Origin: Cyclonatronum proteinivorum
GTDB taxonomy: Bacteria; Bacteroidota; Rhodothermia; Balneolales; Cyclonatronaceae
DNA: 64,000 nucleotides
Reading direction: 5' to 3'
NCBI RefSeq assembly: GCF_003353065.1
Contig: NZ_CP027806.1
Location: 3,492,501 to 3,556,500 of the forward strand
The first letter of the stretch is position 1; each line of letters starts with the position of its first letter. Made by a program: the position numbers and the translations under genes. The notes under the pieces are model-generated. The model was given only the letters and a program-made list of their open reading frames with translations. It did not search any database and had not been told where the DNA came from. Below are positions 17,916 through 26,881 of this stretch, one piece after another.

Positions 17916-18617
17916 TTATTCTCCAAAGGTTGATTCAACTTCCCAGTCAACACTACTCACCGTTGGTTCTTTGCTGAGCCTTTCTGCGATATTTTCGATA
18001 ATCAGCTCATGGGTGCCTTTTACATGTATTTTGGCTTCAACCTGAATAAGCGAGGCGTTGGGAATATCTTCGGTTTTGAGCGCATTCAGTGTCGCGTTTT
18101 GAATGCTTTTTAACTGACGGATGATGATGTCGCGAATCAGGATTTCATCTTTTTCTTCTATGACGGCTGTGAGCGTGTACTCGGTTGTGGCGCTTCGGAA
18201 GTAGTGAGGAAGTTCATCAAGTTTATGGGCCACAGGCCTGAGGAGGGTGTGGGCAAGAATAATGAGCGCTGTGCCAACCGTTGCTTCTGTCAGGAATCCG
18301 CTGCCAGCAAGTACCCCGATTGCGCCGGAGCCCCAAATGGTGGCAGCGGTATTGAGGCCGCTTACGTTGAGGCCTTCTTTGAAGATGACCCCTGCCCCTA
18401 AGAATCCGATACCGGAGACAACCTGTGCGGCAACACGTGTGGGACTGACTTCGTCGGGGGTCATCATCCCCAGAGAAACAAACAGCGCGGCGCCTACAGC
18501 GACCAGGGCATTGGTGCGCAAGCCAGCCATGCGCTGCCTGATTTGCCGCTCGACACCGATCAGAGAGCCTAAAATAAAGGCTGCCCCAACCCTGATGGTG
18601 AATTCCAATAATTCCAT
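17916..18617 (-). CDS. MgtC/SapB family membrane protein
   Basis: 233 residues. The N-terminal half has four or five membrane segments with the family signatures RVGAAFILGSLIGVERQ, MAGLRTNALVAVGAALFV and SGIGFLGAGVIFKEG. The C-terminal ~90 residues form a soluble ACT-like domain (YTLTAVIEEKDEILIRDIII). MgtC-type proteins are linked to growth in low Mg2+ and to control of the ATP synthase in pathogens; the role in free-living bacteria is less clear. It lies between CDF and MgtE genes on the same strand, a divalent-metal gene group. Confidence 0.92.
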   Translation of the reverse strand: MELLEFTIRVGAAFILGSLIGVERQIRQRMAGLRTNALVAVGAALFVSLGMMTPDEVSPTRVAAQVVSGIGFLGAGVIFKEGLNVSGLNTAATIWGSGAIGVLAGSGFLTEATVGTALIILAHTLLRPVAHKLDELPHYFRSATTEYTLTAVIEEKDEILIRDIIIRQLKSIQNATLNALKTEDIPNASLIQVEAKIHVKGTHELIIENIAERLSKEPTVSSVDWEVESTFGE

Positions 18618-18736
18618 ATACCAGCACCAGTTTGCAGCTTTTTTGGGAATCAGAAAGAAAGTACCCGGAAAAGCTGTAAGATTATGCGTAACAGCGGCTG
18701 TTTTCGATCAGTCCGGTTACTAAGATCATTTGAATA

Positions 18737-18799
18737 GCATACACCTTTTCAACAGTATATGCACGCACATTAGGTAGAGGTCGGTTAAGATACCTAATG
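18737..18799 (-). promoter_or_regulatory. Inverted repeats upstream of mgtC
   Basis: A perfect 9-bp inverted repeat CATTAGGTA / TACCTAATG (18768-18776 and 18791-18799, 14-nt spacer) sits about 150 bp upstream of the mgtC start. Next to it is a smaller one, GCATA ... TATGC (about 18738-18762). They could be operators or a leader hairpin. There is no T run. The rest of 18618-18944 shows only another stem, GGCTTC / GAAGCC near 18830-18850. Confidence 0.4.
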
Positions 18800-18944
18800 A
18801 TTTGATACCGAATTAACTTAAGACTGGGCTTCGGGAATTGAAGCCGGATTTGTCAGACTCAGCCTTAAATAAACAGGATGGCGAAACATCAGCTCTGCAC
18901 ATCCTTTGTACCTTTAGGTTTTATATATGCTAACTCAACTAATA

Positions 18945-20345
18945 TTAAACACCTATCAGGGTTGCGACGAGGTAGAAGTACAGTCCTAAACCTGTGAAAT
19001 CCTTGATGGTGGTAATGAAGGGGTCGGCGCCCGGTGCGTGGTCGAAACCAAGCTTGAGGAGGATGTACGGCAGCAAAAAGCCGAGTAGGGTCGCTACGGG
19101 AACCACGACTGCAAGACCGATGCCCACCGCAAGGCCAATTTCAGGAATGCCGTTGGGCATACCCTGCCAGTACCAGGCAACGATGCCGCCAATTAAGCCA
19201 AGCGCAAGACCCATTATCGCACCAATTGATACTTCACGGCCTATGTGACCGAAAATCCTTGAGGTATCAATGTGCCCGAGTGCCAGGCCGCGGGCGAAAA
19301 TGGTGGAGGACTGCGTACCTACATTGCCCCCCATATCCATCAACACCGGTATGAATACGGCGGCAACCAAAACAGCTTCCAGAACATCTTCGAAGTAATC
19401 GATAACGCCCCCAACCAGAAAACCGCCGGCAAGCGTAACGAAGAGAAACATCATGCGCAGGCGGATCGGGTACCAGATGCTGCCTTTCAGGAGCTTGCTG
19501 CTGTTGACCAGATCTTTTTCGCGCTCCTTATCGCGGTCGCTGCGGCCGGCAATACCGGCTTTCTGGAACATGGTTTCGGATGTTTCTTCTTCAATCACCT
19601 GCATGGCGTCGTCGAAGGTTACGATGCCGGTAATCCTGCTTTTCCGGTCGAGTACCGGAATGGCAAGGAGATCGGCTTCTTTAAGCATGCGTGCCGTTTT
19701 TTCCGCGGGTTCGTCTGCGAAAACACTGACAAAATCGGCGGACATCAGCTCACTGATTTTTAACTGCTTATCGGCCGTGATGAGCTGACGCAGCGAAACG
19801 GTTCCGATCAGGCGGCGCTGCGCGTCGATTACGTAAGCGTAGTAGATGGTCTCTTTTTCCGGGGCTTCCAGACGAAGCTGCTCCAGCGCCTGCTCGGCTG
19901 TTATTTCCGCTGTGATGACGGCATAGTCGGTCGTCATGATGGCACCGGTTGTGCCTTCGCTGTAGGAAGAAAGTTTGAGGATGTCTTCCCGCTCGGTTTG
20001 AGCCAGCTCTTTCATGATTTCTTTCCGCTTGTTTTCAGGGAAAGATTTGAGCAAATCTACACGCTTATCGTGCGGCATTTTTTCAACCAGTGCATAAATA
20101 TAGCTTACAGGCTGTGTGGAGAGAATTTCATACTCAATATCTTCATCAAGTATGCGCAAAACCTGAAGCTGTGCGTCATTTTCAAGGGATTTGAATACCC
20201 GGACTTTGTTTTGGGTTTCCAGTTCAAGGATAAATTCGGCAACATGGGCCGGGCTGAGCTCAGCAAGTAAGCGCACGAGGAGGCTTGTTTCGCCTGCCTT
20301 CAGGGCATTCATGAGCTGTGTTTTCAGGGAGTTGTCTAAGGTCAT
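18945..20345 (-). CDS. mgtE: Magnesium transporter MgtE
   Basis: 466 residues, full length. The N-terminal superhelical MgtE_N domain (about 1-130) is followed by two CBS domains (about 135-260; MTTDYAVITAEITAEQAL and MSADFVSVFADEPAEKTA) that act as the Mg2+ sensor in the known structure. A connecting helix and five membrane segments follow, with the pore signatures PVLMDMGGNVGTQSST and GADPFITTIKDFTGLGLYF. It is a Mg2+-gated Mg2+ channel of the inner membrane. The 327-bp gap before mgtC makes independent transcription likely. Confidence 0.95.
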   Translation of the reverse strand: MTLDNSLKTQLMNALKAGETSLLVRLLAELSPAHVAEFILELETQNKVRVFKSLENDAQLQVLRILDEDIEYEILSTQPVSYIYALVEKMPHDKRVDLLKSFPENKRKEIMKELAQTEREDILKLSSYSEGTTGAIMTTDYAVITAEITAEQALEQLRLEAPEKETIYYAYVIDAQRRLIGTVSLRQLITADKQLKISELMSADFVSVFADEPAEKTARMLKEADLLAIPVLDRKSRITGIVTFDDAMQVIEEETSETMFQKAGIAGRSDRDKEREKDLVNSSKLLKGSIWYPIRLRMMFLFVTLAGGFLVGGVIDYFEDVLEAVLVAAVFIPVLMDMGGNVGTQSSTIFARGLALGHIDTSRIFGHIGREVSIGAIMGLALGLIGGIVAWYWQGMPNGIPEIGLAVGIGLAVVVPVATLLGFLLPYILLKLGFDHAPGADPFITTIKDFTGLGLYFYLVATLIGV

Positions 20346-20619
20346 AATTCTGAATTTTTGCGCGTACTATTCCCGTGCGGGTTTCACGCATAGTTTTTTA
20401 AAAAGGGTGGATTTAGAAGAGCGGCAAGCTGCTACTTCGGGCTGCCTTGGGTATCATCAGGCCTGCATGCCCCCGCGTACATAAAGCTTCTTATTGCAAT
20501 CAAAAGGCATTTTTTGAATTTTTGCCGAAGATTGAAATAATCAGCCCTACCATCGCGGGTGCAAACCCGTAGTAGTTCCTGTTATTTTCGGAGTACAGGA
20601 ATGTTTACAGGCAGCCGGC

Positions 20620-21333
20620 TTACCAGAGGCTGTCCGGTGTAAAGGCAATACCTACGTTAAATCCGGGGAAGTCAAAGCCACTTTCGAATCCGCGGCCATA
20701 GGTGATGTCCATCTCGAGGAGACCATCAATAAGGGCGAGACGCAAGCCGCCATTAAGTCCAAAATCAGTGCTTTCGGCAAAAACTTCTGCAAGTACAGAA
20801 ACCCTGTCATGGATGCCAAAATCACCGCGTACGCCATAAATTGGGGTAAATTCCCAGTCATCTCCATCATCAGCAAGTACGAAACCTGCGTTGAGATGCA
20901 GCATGGAATCCCCGCCCAATATCAGACGGCTGTAAGGGACGTAGGCCATAAACTCTTCAAAATCACCGCCATCGCTGAAACCAAAAGCGGTAACCAGGCC
21001 AATGGCACTGCCGAATTCTTCGACATCGCGGTTTACAGCTTTGAGTTCGGCAAAGAAACCGGCAAATTCGAAATCGCCTGCCGTATCAAAAGCAAGGCCT
21101 GTGGTTAATTCGAGCCATTCCGTCACGGCAAAAGCCGGCTGAAAAATGGCTTCTTCGGTCCCGGCCCAGGTTTCAATCTGGAATGAGCGATGGGTGGTAA
21201 CCGCCGCGTCATCAATGATCATTTGCTGGGCGTTTGCAGCCTGTCCGATCAAAATAACAATGCCAACCACAAACATGATGGCAATTTTGATGAGCAGGTG
21301 TAATTCTTGGGTGAGCTTCTTTTCGTAACGCAT
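20620..21333 (-). CDS. Putative outer-membrane beta-barrel protein
   Basis: 237 residues with a signal peptide (IKIAIMFVVGIVILIGQAANAQ). The mature part alternates short beta-like strands with aromatic ends and turns (WLELTTGLAFDTAGDFEFAG; MLHLNAGFVLADDGDDWEFT), ending in LW after a terminal strand. This is the pattern of a small outer-membrane barrel. I do not recognise a specific family. It is monocistronic. Confidence 0.75.
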   Translation of the reverse strand: MRYEKKLTQELHLLIKIAIMFVVGIVILIGQAANAQQMIIDDAAVTTHRSFQIETWAGTEEAIFQPAFAVTEWLELTTGLAFDTAGDFEFAGFFAELKAVNRDVEEFGSAIGLVTAFGFSDGGDFEEFMAYVPYSRLILGGDSMLHLNAGFVLADDGDDWEFTPIYGVRGDFGIHDRVSVLAEVFAESTDFGLNGGLRLALIDGLLEMDITYGRGFESGFDFPGFNVGIAFTPDSLW

Positions 21334-21918
21334 ACTTTTTATAATTTTTGCGGTACGGCAGAAATTGCATCACGAGCATACCAAGCCCCTGATAACTGAA
21401 CCTTCAACTTCGCCTGACTCGTCCAGCACTACCATTAAGCAATGCGAACTTTGGCAAGGAGTTATTGGAATTGTGGTTCCACAATTCAGGCAACTGGCAA
21501 TTCATCGCGGGAAGGCGGCGATGAACTGAAATCTATACGCTCAGTGTTGAGCGAAATCCCATTCACCACGGCCGGTCACGCCATAAATCTGAGCTACAGC
21601 TGCAGGCTCAGGGTCCGGATCAGTATGCAGGCAACAACTATGACTGTCGTCCATTTCCGTGGTTTAGTTTAGGTTTAAAATTTTAAATCCGATTTTTTCG
21701 GATCGCAAAAGGTAGGGTTGATTTTGCGGTAAAGTCAACCCTTTATTTTAATTTGCCAGATTATGAAGGGGAATTCCGTTCATTAACAGCCGCTCACAAT
21801 GGCGGCTATAGGTTTGAATTTTATTGAGATAGTTATGTCTGACAAACATCTCCGGAGGCTATTCAATTTTTGTTCATTTCATACCCGAATATAGGTCGCT
21901 GTATCCTATTTTAGCCCT
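21334..21918. other. 585-bp gene-free region ending in a plus-strand terminator
   Basis: Between two divergent genes. It contains a weak reading frame (21442-21672, 76 codons) with no family resemblance, a short hairpin ATCCGA / TCGGAT, and a strong plus-strand terminator (listed next). The terminator has no annotated plus-strand gene before it, so a small RNA or small protein gene is possible. Confidence 0.45.
21714..21750 (+). terminator. Plus-strand terminator without an assigned upstream gene
   Basis: Perfect 8-bp stem AGGGTTGA / TCAACCCT, 13-nt loop, then TTATTTTA. It could close a small transcript starting within 21350-21700. Confidence 0.7.
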
Positions 21919-23190
21919 ATGAAATCCAATATCCCTTCTCTCAAAGCGGCACCAAAAGTACTTATCGTTGCCAATGTGTGGCCTGAGCCGGACTCTTCGG
22001 CAGCCGGAAAACACATGATGCAGCTGCTGGAAACGCTCAGCGTACTTTCAGAAGAGATGCTCTTTACCTGTACGGCAGTCGAAAGCCATTTCGTGAGTCC
22101 GCGTCTTTCTGAAATCTGTAAGACCGCAAACATCCGGATGAACTGCAGTAGCTTTGATCAGCTCGTTTCAGATTTTTCACCAGACCTTGTGGTGTATGAC
22201 CGGTTTTTGGCGGAGGAGCAATTCGGATGGCGTGTGCGCGAGAGATGCCCCGAAGCTGTTACGATGCTCAATACCGAAGACCTCCATTTTGTCCGGCGCT
22301 GGCGTGAGAACAACCGCAGTGACACCGGTTTTTCGTGTACCGATATTCCGGTGAGTGCATTTCTTACTACCGACGCACAGCGGGAGCTCGCTGCCCTGTT
22401 CCGCTCTGATCTTACGCTGCTTATCTCGGAAGCCGAGCACAGGCTTTTGCTGCACCATTTGCCTGCAACAGCCGGTTTACTGCAGTATCATCCGCTTTGC
22501 AAGGAGGGCGGGAATCAGGCGCTGAACACGGTAACAGACCATCAAACCAACGTTATTTCGCTGGGTAACTTTTTGCACAAACCCAATCAGGACGCAGCAC
22601 TAACCCTGATTCAGCACCTGTGGCCGGCCCTTGGTCCGCAGTTAAAAAATGCGGAATTGCACCTGTACGGGGCGTATCCATCCGAAAAGCATTTCAGATG
22701 GAGTCAGCCCGCTAAGCGGGTTTGGGTGAAAGGTCGCGCGAAAAATTTGCAGGAAACGTTGTGTGCACACCGGCTGATGCTTGCCCCCATCCGCTTTGGT
22801 TCGGGCATCAAAGGTAAGCTGCTGGATGCCATGCAGTTCGGGCTGCCTTTTGTCACTACGCCAATCGGTATCGAGGGTATTGACAGCACCGAAAACTGTG
22901 AACCCTTTGTGGGCTTTACGCGGGAGGATTTCATTCAAAAATCAGTGCGTTTGTACGAAGATGTGGCGCTGCGCAACGAATTCCGGGCATGGGCGCATGA
23001 AGTGCTCAATAATCGTTTCGAAAGCCGTGCCCATGAAACCTCCCTCATCAAAACGCTTACTGCGCGCCTTCGTAATCGCTCGCACTTCCGGCAGCAAAAT
23101 ATTATCGGCGCAATGCTGCAGCATCACTCCTTAGCAAGCACGCGATACATGGGGAAGTGGATAGAAGCCAAAAATGCAGGCATCACATAG
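21919..23190 (+). CDS. Glycosyltransferase, GT4-like (GT-B fold)
   Basis: 423 residues, no signal peptide. The N-terminal half starts VLIVANVWPEPDSSAAGKHM. The C-terminal Rossmann-like half has the typical series NVISLGNFLHKPNQDA, VWVKGRAKNLQETL and LAPIRFGSGIKGKLLDAMQFGLP...TPIGIEGI. The last segment is the nucleotide-sugar-binding region of family 4-like enzymes. Donor and acceptor are unknown. It is monocistronic and separate from the polysaccharide genes at 30-39 kb. tRNA-Ser lies convergently downstream. Confidence 0.88.
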   Translation: MKSNIPSLKAAPKVLIVANVWPEPDSSAAGKHMMQLLETLSVLSEEMLFTCTAVESHFVSPRLSEICKTANIRMNCSSFDQLVSDFSPDLVVYDRFLAEEQFGWRVRERCPEAVTMLNTEDLHFVRRWRENNRSDTGFSCTDIPVSAFLTTDAQRELAALFRSDLTLLISEAEHRLLLHHLPATAGLLQYHPLCKEGGNQALNTVTDHQTNVISLGNFLHKPNQDAALTLIQHLWPALGPQLKNAELHLYGAYPSEKHFRWSQPAKRVWVKGRAKNLQETLCAHRLMLAPIRFGSGIKGKLLDAMQFGLPFVTTPIGIEGIDSTENCEPFVGFTREDFIQKSVRLYEDVALRNEFRAWAHEVLNNRFESRAHETSLIKTLTARLRNRSHFRQQNIIGAMLQHHSLASTRYMGKWIEAKNAGIT

Positions 23191-23213
23191 CAAAGCGCGG
23201 CTGACATGCGGGC

Positions 23214-23252
23214 ATAAAAAAAGCTTCCGGTTGTATCAAACACGGAAGCTTT
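23214..23252 (-). terminator. Terminator after tRNA-Ser
   Basis: Stem AAAGCTTCCG / CGGAAGCTTT with a 13-nt loop. On the minus strand it is followed by TTTTTTTAT, so it serves the tRNA; the stem may also stop the facing glycosyltransferase transcript. Confidence 0.8.
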
Positions 23253-23284
23253 GGGATATATTAATGCGATATATATAATTCTTG

Positions 23285-23373
23285 CGGAGAGAGAGGGATT
23301 CGAACCCTCGATACCCCGGAGGGGGTATAACACCTTAGCAGGGTGCCGCTTTCAACCACTCAGCCATCTCTCC
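23285..23373 (-). tRNA. tRNA-Ser (anticodon GCT)
   Basis: 89-nt cloverleaf. Acceptor stem GGAGAGA / TCTCTCC with discriminator G, D arm GCTGAGTGGTTGAAAGC, anticodon loop CTGCTAA (anticodon GCT, reads AGC/AGT), long variable arm TACCCCCTCCGGGGTA as expected for a class II tRNA, and T arm GAGGGTTCGAATCCCTC. The CCA end is not encoded. Confidence 0.97.
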
Positions 23374-23439
23374 GGTTGAAGACTCCAAATATAATCTTTT
23401 CTAAGCCTCTGTTGCAACTGTTATTTTTGGAAGTGTAAT

Positions 23440-24012
23440 TTATTTTTCCTGCTTTTCTTCATCATCAATAACATAGATTTGGGCGAGATTACGCCCTTCC
23501 TGCGCGTAGTCGAGACCGTAACCCAATACAAACAGGGTCGGTATTTCGAAACATACGTACTTGATATCAAGGTGATATTTCAGGGCTTCCGATTTTTTGA
23601 GCAATGTTACCCACTCAACCGAGGCAGGCTTTTTCTGTTCCACAATGTTGGTGATGTAGGAAGCTGAGAGACCTGTATCGATGATATCCTCAACAAGGAT
23701 GACGTGACGGCCGGTCAGGTTTGCGTCTACATCCTTACGCTGCTGCACGAGACCGGACGAAACTTTAGCGTCCCCATAGCTGCTCAGCTTGTAAAAGTCC
23801 ATTTCACAGGGTATGGTGATGTATCGCATCAAATCTGCCAAAAAGATAAAGGCGCCGTTCAGCACCCCAATCAGAATAGGCTTTTTACCTTCGTAATCGC
23901 GGTCTATTTGCGCCCCGATTTCAGCTATGCGTTTTTGGAGCTCCTGCTCCGGAATCATCACTTTAAAGCGCTCGCCGTTGCAGAGTACTTCCTCGGGTTT
24001 GTGAAAGGACAT
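23440..24012 (-). CDS. hpt: Hypoxanthine phosphoribosyltransferase
   Basis: 190 residues. The PRPP-binding motif VILVEDIIDTGLS (near residues 104-116) is intact, and the flexible-loop SSYGD motif is present (KLSSYGDAKVSSG), as is the purine-contact region TLFVLGYGLDYAQEGRNL. It salvages hypoxanthine and guanine to IMP and GMP with PRPP. It follows tilS with a 1-bp gap, the common tilS-hpt arrangement, and is the last gene of birA-tilS-hpt. Confidence 0.95.
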   Translation of the reverse strand: MSFHKPEEVLCNGERFKVMIPEQELQKRIAEIGAQIDRDYEGKKPILIGVLNGAFIFLADLMRYITIPCEMDFYKLSSYGDAKVSSGLVQQRKDVDANLTGRHVILVEDIIDTGLSASYITNIVEQKKPASVEWVTLLKKSEALKYHLDIKYVCFEIPTLFVLGYGLDYAQEGRNLAQIYVIDDEEKQEK

Positions 24013-24013
24013 A

Positions 24014-25360
24014 TCAGGATATTCTTTTGAAAATTAACGTTTTATCTCCTTGCAACCGGCACGCAGCATGCGCAGCAATGAGACCTGTTTTAAGATATTC
24101 ATTGCGGGGAAAGATAACAGCGAGAAGTACGCCATCAAACGAAACAAGTACCTTTGCTGAAATTCTTTGAGCATGCATCACTTTGTGATCTGTGAGAATA
24201 TCAGAAATGAGTTTGGTACCCTTCATTCCCAGCGGCTGCATGCGATCGCCCGCTTTCCATGGACGAATAACAAGCGGAAACCGCAGGCTTGCGGCCCGCA
24301 ATTCAAGCACATCAGCCTGCGGTTCACCCTGCCAGGCTCCTGCTGTATAGAGAAGGGAAGCATCCGATTTACAGACGATCTCCTCCCCCGCAACCGGCAT
24401 TGCATGAATGTATTCCGGAGCATGTTCCGGGTTTTCCCCGGGGATTAACCGGAGCAATAGTGTTTTTTCTTCCCGTACTACTTCAAAGCCGTTACCGATG
24501 TGCAGCTGACTTCCCTTTTGCAACTTGAGATGGTTGCGCAAAGCTGAAAGAACCGATTGCGGCGGAGAAAAGCCGGCTTCCCGCAACACCCAGGCGTCAA
24601 GAACAGCTTCACATAAGTTGTCACTTATACAATTAAGTGCCGATATTTTAATCTGATTTTTTTCAGAATAAGCACTTGCGAGTTCAGCGATGATCTCAGC
24701 TACGTGCTTATTGGCCGCTGCCGTTTTTTGAAGCCGGTCCGACCAGCCGGGAAACAGCTTGTCAAGCACGGGCAAAATTTCATGACGGAGACGGTTGCGG
24801 GTGTAGTCGGGGCTCTGATTGCTTGCATCCTCCCGCCACTTTAGACCAACGCTTTGGGCGTACTGTAAAACATCCGCTTTTCTCAAGTGCAGCATAGGAC
24901 GAATAATATGCCTGTCTCTCGCTTTAATCCCTCTCATGTTGCGAAGGTTACCTGACCGAAAAAGCTGCATCACAAGGCTCTCCTGCACATCATCCGCGTG
25001 ATGGGCCGTAGCGATATAGTCCGACTGCGTCGCAAACCGCACCTTTTCAAAAAACCGATAGCGCAACACCCTCGCGCTTTGCTGAAAATTTCCGGTCAGC
25101 TCTTCCTCTGTAGCATGATACACAAATAAGGGTATATCATTGCTGCGGCAATACTCAGATACCAGTATTTCATCGGCATCGCTTTCCGCTCCGCGCCTGC
25201 CATAATTAACATGCGCCGCAACAACAGACTCCCTGTGCAGGGCACAGCGCATGAGCAACACCATACTGTCAGCCCCCCCGCTTACGGCACAAACTATTTT
25301 TTTTGCCGGTAATTTAATTTTTTTCTGAAGCTCTTCAGTCAAGCGGTTCAAAACGGACAT
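24014..25360 (-). CDS. tilS: tRNA(Ile)-lysidine synthase
   Basis: 448 residues. N-terminal PP-loop ATPase motif AVSGGADSMVLL (residues 25-36), the ATHHADDVQESLVMQLFRSG segment typical of TilS, and C-terminal domains including the RPWKAGDRMQPLGMKGTKLI region. It modifies C34 of tRNA-Ile(CAT) to lysidine so that it reads AUA. The start overlaps the 3' end of birA by 26 bp and the stop is 1 bp from hpt, which shows tight co-transcription. Confidence 0.95.
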   Translation of the reverse strand: MSVLNRLTEELQKKIKLPAKKIVCAVSGGADSMVLLMRCALHRESVVAAHVNYGRRGAESDADEILVSEYCRSNDIPLFVYHATEEELTGNFQQSARVLRYRFFEKVRFATQSDYIATAHHADDVQESLVMQLFRSGNLRNMRGIKARDRHIIRPMLHLRKADVLQYAQSVGLKWREDASNQSPDYTRNRLRHEILPVLDKLFPGWSDRLQKTAAANKHVAEIIAELASAYSEKNQIKISALNCISDNLCEAVLDAWVLREAGFSPPQSVLSALRNHLKLQKGSQLHIGNGFEVVREEKTLLLRLIPGENPEHAPEYIHAMPVAGEEIVCKSDASLLYTAGAWQGEPQADVLELRAASLRFPLVIRPWKAGDRMQPLGMKGTKLISDILTDHKVMHAQRISAKVLVSFDGVLLAVIFPRNEYLKTGLIAAHAACRLQGDKTLIFKRIS

Positions 25361-26147
25361 CCTGCTTCGTGAACCTTCTTACACTGTCGCTTTCATCCAG
25401 AAATACAGGGTAACCGCCAAGATCAATTCCCAGGAATTTAAAGCTGCCTTCCAGTACCTTGTTCTCCACCCGTACACGGTTGAGCTGTCCGTAGCCCCGG
25501 TGCATTCTGTTGATTTCCAACAACTGCTGCTTCAGGTCGACCCGGCTTCGATTATACTGCTCATCAAATTCATTCAAAACTGCGGCAAGTAAAGCGGTAT
25601 GATTAACATCCCGGCCCAAAATGCCGCTTAGGTTTACCGCTGTGTCGGAAAGCTCAGGCGGCAGCTGACCGTTTGTGTTTATGCCTATACCTATAACGAA
25701 GCGCTCCAGCTCCGTACCCTTAAAAGTACCTTCAGCCAGAATGCCGCAGGCTTTTTTACCGCCAATCAGGACATCATTCGGCCATTTAAGGGTTGCATTA
25801 ACGGCACAGCATTTTTTCAGCGCTGTAACCACAGAGTAGGCTGCGACCTGAAGAAGCATGTGCAGCGACTGCTCTTTTTCCGGTTTTAAAACCACTGAAA
25901 AAGTGAGCGCGGTATGCTTTCCGGCAATCCACTCATTTTGCCGCTGCCCGCGACCGGCATACTGCTTTACCGCCACACACACCAGCCCGGGATCAGCCAG
26001 TGCTGCGGGCAGTTTTTTCACCAAGGTATTGGTCGAAGGGAGCTGTTTGAAGCACCAAAAGTCCTGACCAATGGTCCGGGTATCCAGCAACTGATACAGC
26101 TGTATGAAGTCAATCTGACTATCGGAATGCGCTTGCTTAGTTTTCAT
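25335..26147 (-). CDS. birA: Biotin--[acetyl-CoA carboxylase] ligase
   Basis: 270 residues, so it lacks the N-terminal DNA-binding domain of bifunctional BirA. Biotinyl-adenylate site GRGQRQNEW (variant of GRGRxGRxW), KWPNDVLIGGKKACGILAE with the catalytic Lys, and GIGINTN are present. A short C-terminal SH3-like domain follows (YGQLNRVRVENKVLEGSFK). It attaches biotin to carboxylase carrier domains, which connects it to carboxylases such as the one using the subunit at 10636-12186. First gene of birA-tilS-hpt. Confidence 0.94.
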   Translation of the reverse strand: MKTKQAHSDSQIDFIQLYQLLDTRTIGQDFWCFKQLPSTNTLVKKLPAALADPGLVCVAVKQYAGRGQRQNEWIAGKHTALTFSVVLKPEKEQSLHMLLQVAAYSVVTALKKCCAVNATLKWPNDVLIGGKKACGILAEGTFKGTELERFVIGIGINTNGQLPPELSDTAVNLSGILGRDVNHTALLAAVLNEFDEQYNRSRVDLKQQLLEINRMHRGYGQLNRVRVENKVLEGSFKFLGIDLGGYPVFLDESDSVRRFTKQDVRFEPLD

Positions 26148-26163
26148 GGCTGAAAATGCATAT

Positions 26164-26200
26164 AAAAAAAGCCCTGTGCAAGATACACAGAGCTTTTATA
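26164..26200 (-). terminator. Terminator after the CBM48 protein gene
   Basis: Stem GCTCTGTG / CACAGGGC (one G-U pair) followed on the minus strand by a run of seven T residues. It separates the CBM48 gene from birA. Confidence 0.8.
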
Positions 26201-26236
26201 TGTCAATCAACGAACGTAACTGAGCTCTAAAGCCGG

Positions 26237-26542
26237 TTAGTTGCCGTCGCCGATAACGAGAACGGAATCCTGTGAACCGTACTCATTTTCTTCGTAGCGA
26301 TCGGCTTCATCATCGTTTTCCCAGCGCTCGCCATCGAGAAAGTAGCGGAACTTGTACTCGCTTTCAGGCTTTAGGCGAAGTACGGTTTCCCAACCGCCGT
26401 TTTTCTTTTCAAGCTTATTTGCAGCGGGATCCCAATTGTTGAAATCTCCTACAACTACAGCTTCTGCTTCTGCCCATTCAGCGGGAATTTGCAGACGCAC
26501 TTTACAGATCGTCTTCTTAGGGGTGAATTCTTTGCTTACCAT
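26237..26542 (-). CDS. Stand-alone CBM48 / isoamylase N-terminal domain protein
   Basis: 101 residues with the start at MVSKEF; an in-frame ATG 13 codons upstream (26581) is possible, and neither start has a clear Shine-Dalgarno. It is a single early-set (Ig-like) domain with the glycogen-binding signature VVVGDFNNWDPAANKLEK, GGWETVLRLKPESEYKFRY and FLDGERWENDDEADRYEENE. Such domains bind alpha-glucans or act as protein-interaction modules (as in AMPK beta). No enzyme domain is attached. It is monocistronic with its own terminator. Confidence 0.85.
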   Translation of the reverse strand: MVSKEFTPKKTICKVRLQIPAEWAEAEAVVVGDFNNWDPAANKLEKKNGGWETVLRLKPESEYKFRYFLDGERWENDDEADRYEENEYGSQDSVLVIGDGN

Positions 26543-26766
26543 TGGTTTGCGTAGATTATATGGAGTGAAGTGAACATCCACAAACTAATTTCTTTAGTTT
26601 CTAAAGTCAATCAGATTTAAAGATTCCCGGAAAACCCAAAACAGGCTGAATTGCCAAATAAAATTAATCTCTGACCACATCTGCCTTAACTAATTCGGCC
26701 TGAAACCGCTTTTACATTTGCTGTATTGCCGCGGTGATTTGCTACCCCCGCGACAATCCCCAGGAA

Positions 26767-26789
26767 TTTACTTTATAATATAAAGTAAA
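26767..26789. promoter_or_regulatory. Perfect AT-rich palindrome upstream of the CBM48 gene
   Basis: Two 11-bp arms, TTTACTTTATA and TATAAAGTAAA, around one base. Perfect symmetry, AT-rich, no T run: more like an operator than a terminator. It lies about 225 bp upstream of the CBM48 start and about 95 bp past the pgi/pmi stop. The rest of 26582-26881 shows nothing else. Confidence 0.45.
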
Positions 26790-26881
26790 AGTGGCGTAAG
26801 GCGAGTTTCTCTCCGAAATTTCCCTGTCCTGCAGCGTCCAACACGCTTTCACTCCCCCGCATGACAAGCGGCAGCTATTCA

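Noticed and set aside
18618-18944. Possible Mg2+ riboswitch (M-box) before mgtC
   Set aside because: I looked for the conserved M-box blocks on the minus strand and did not find them; only simple inverted repeats are present.
21442-21672. 76-codon frame before the orphan terminator
   Set aside because: No ribosome-binding site, no recognisable domain and poor codon character; kept only as a possible transcript region.
21760-21800. GGGGAATTCCGTTCATTAAC resembling the left end of the intergenic repeat
   Set aside because: The similarity stops after about 15 bp and there is no right end.
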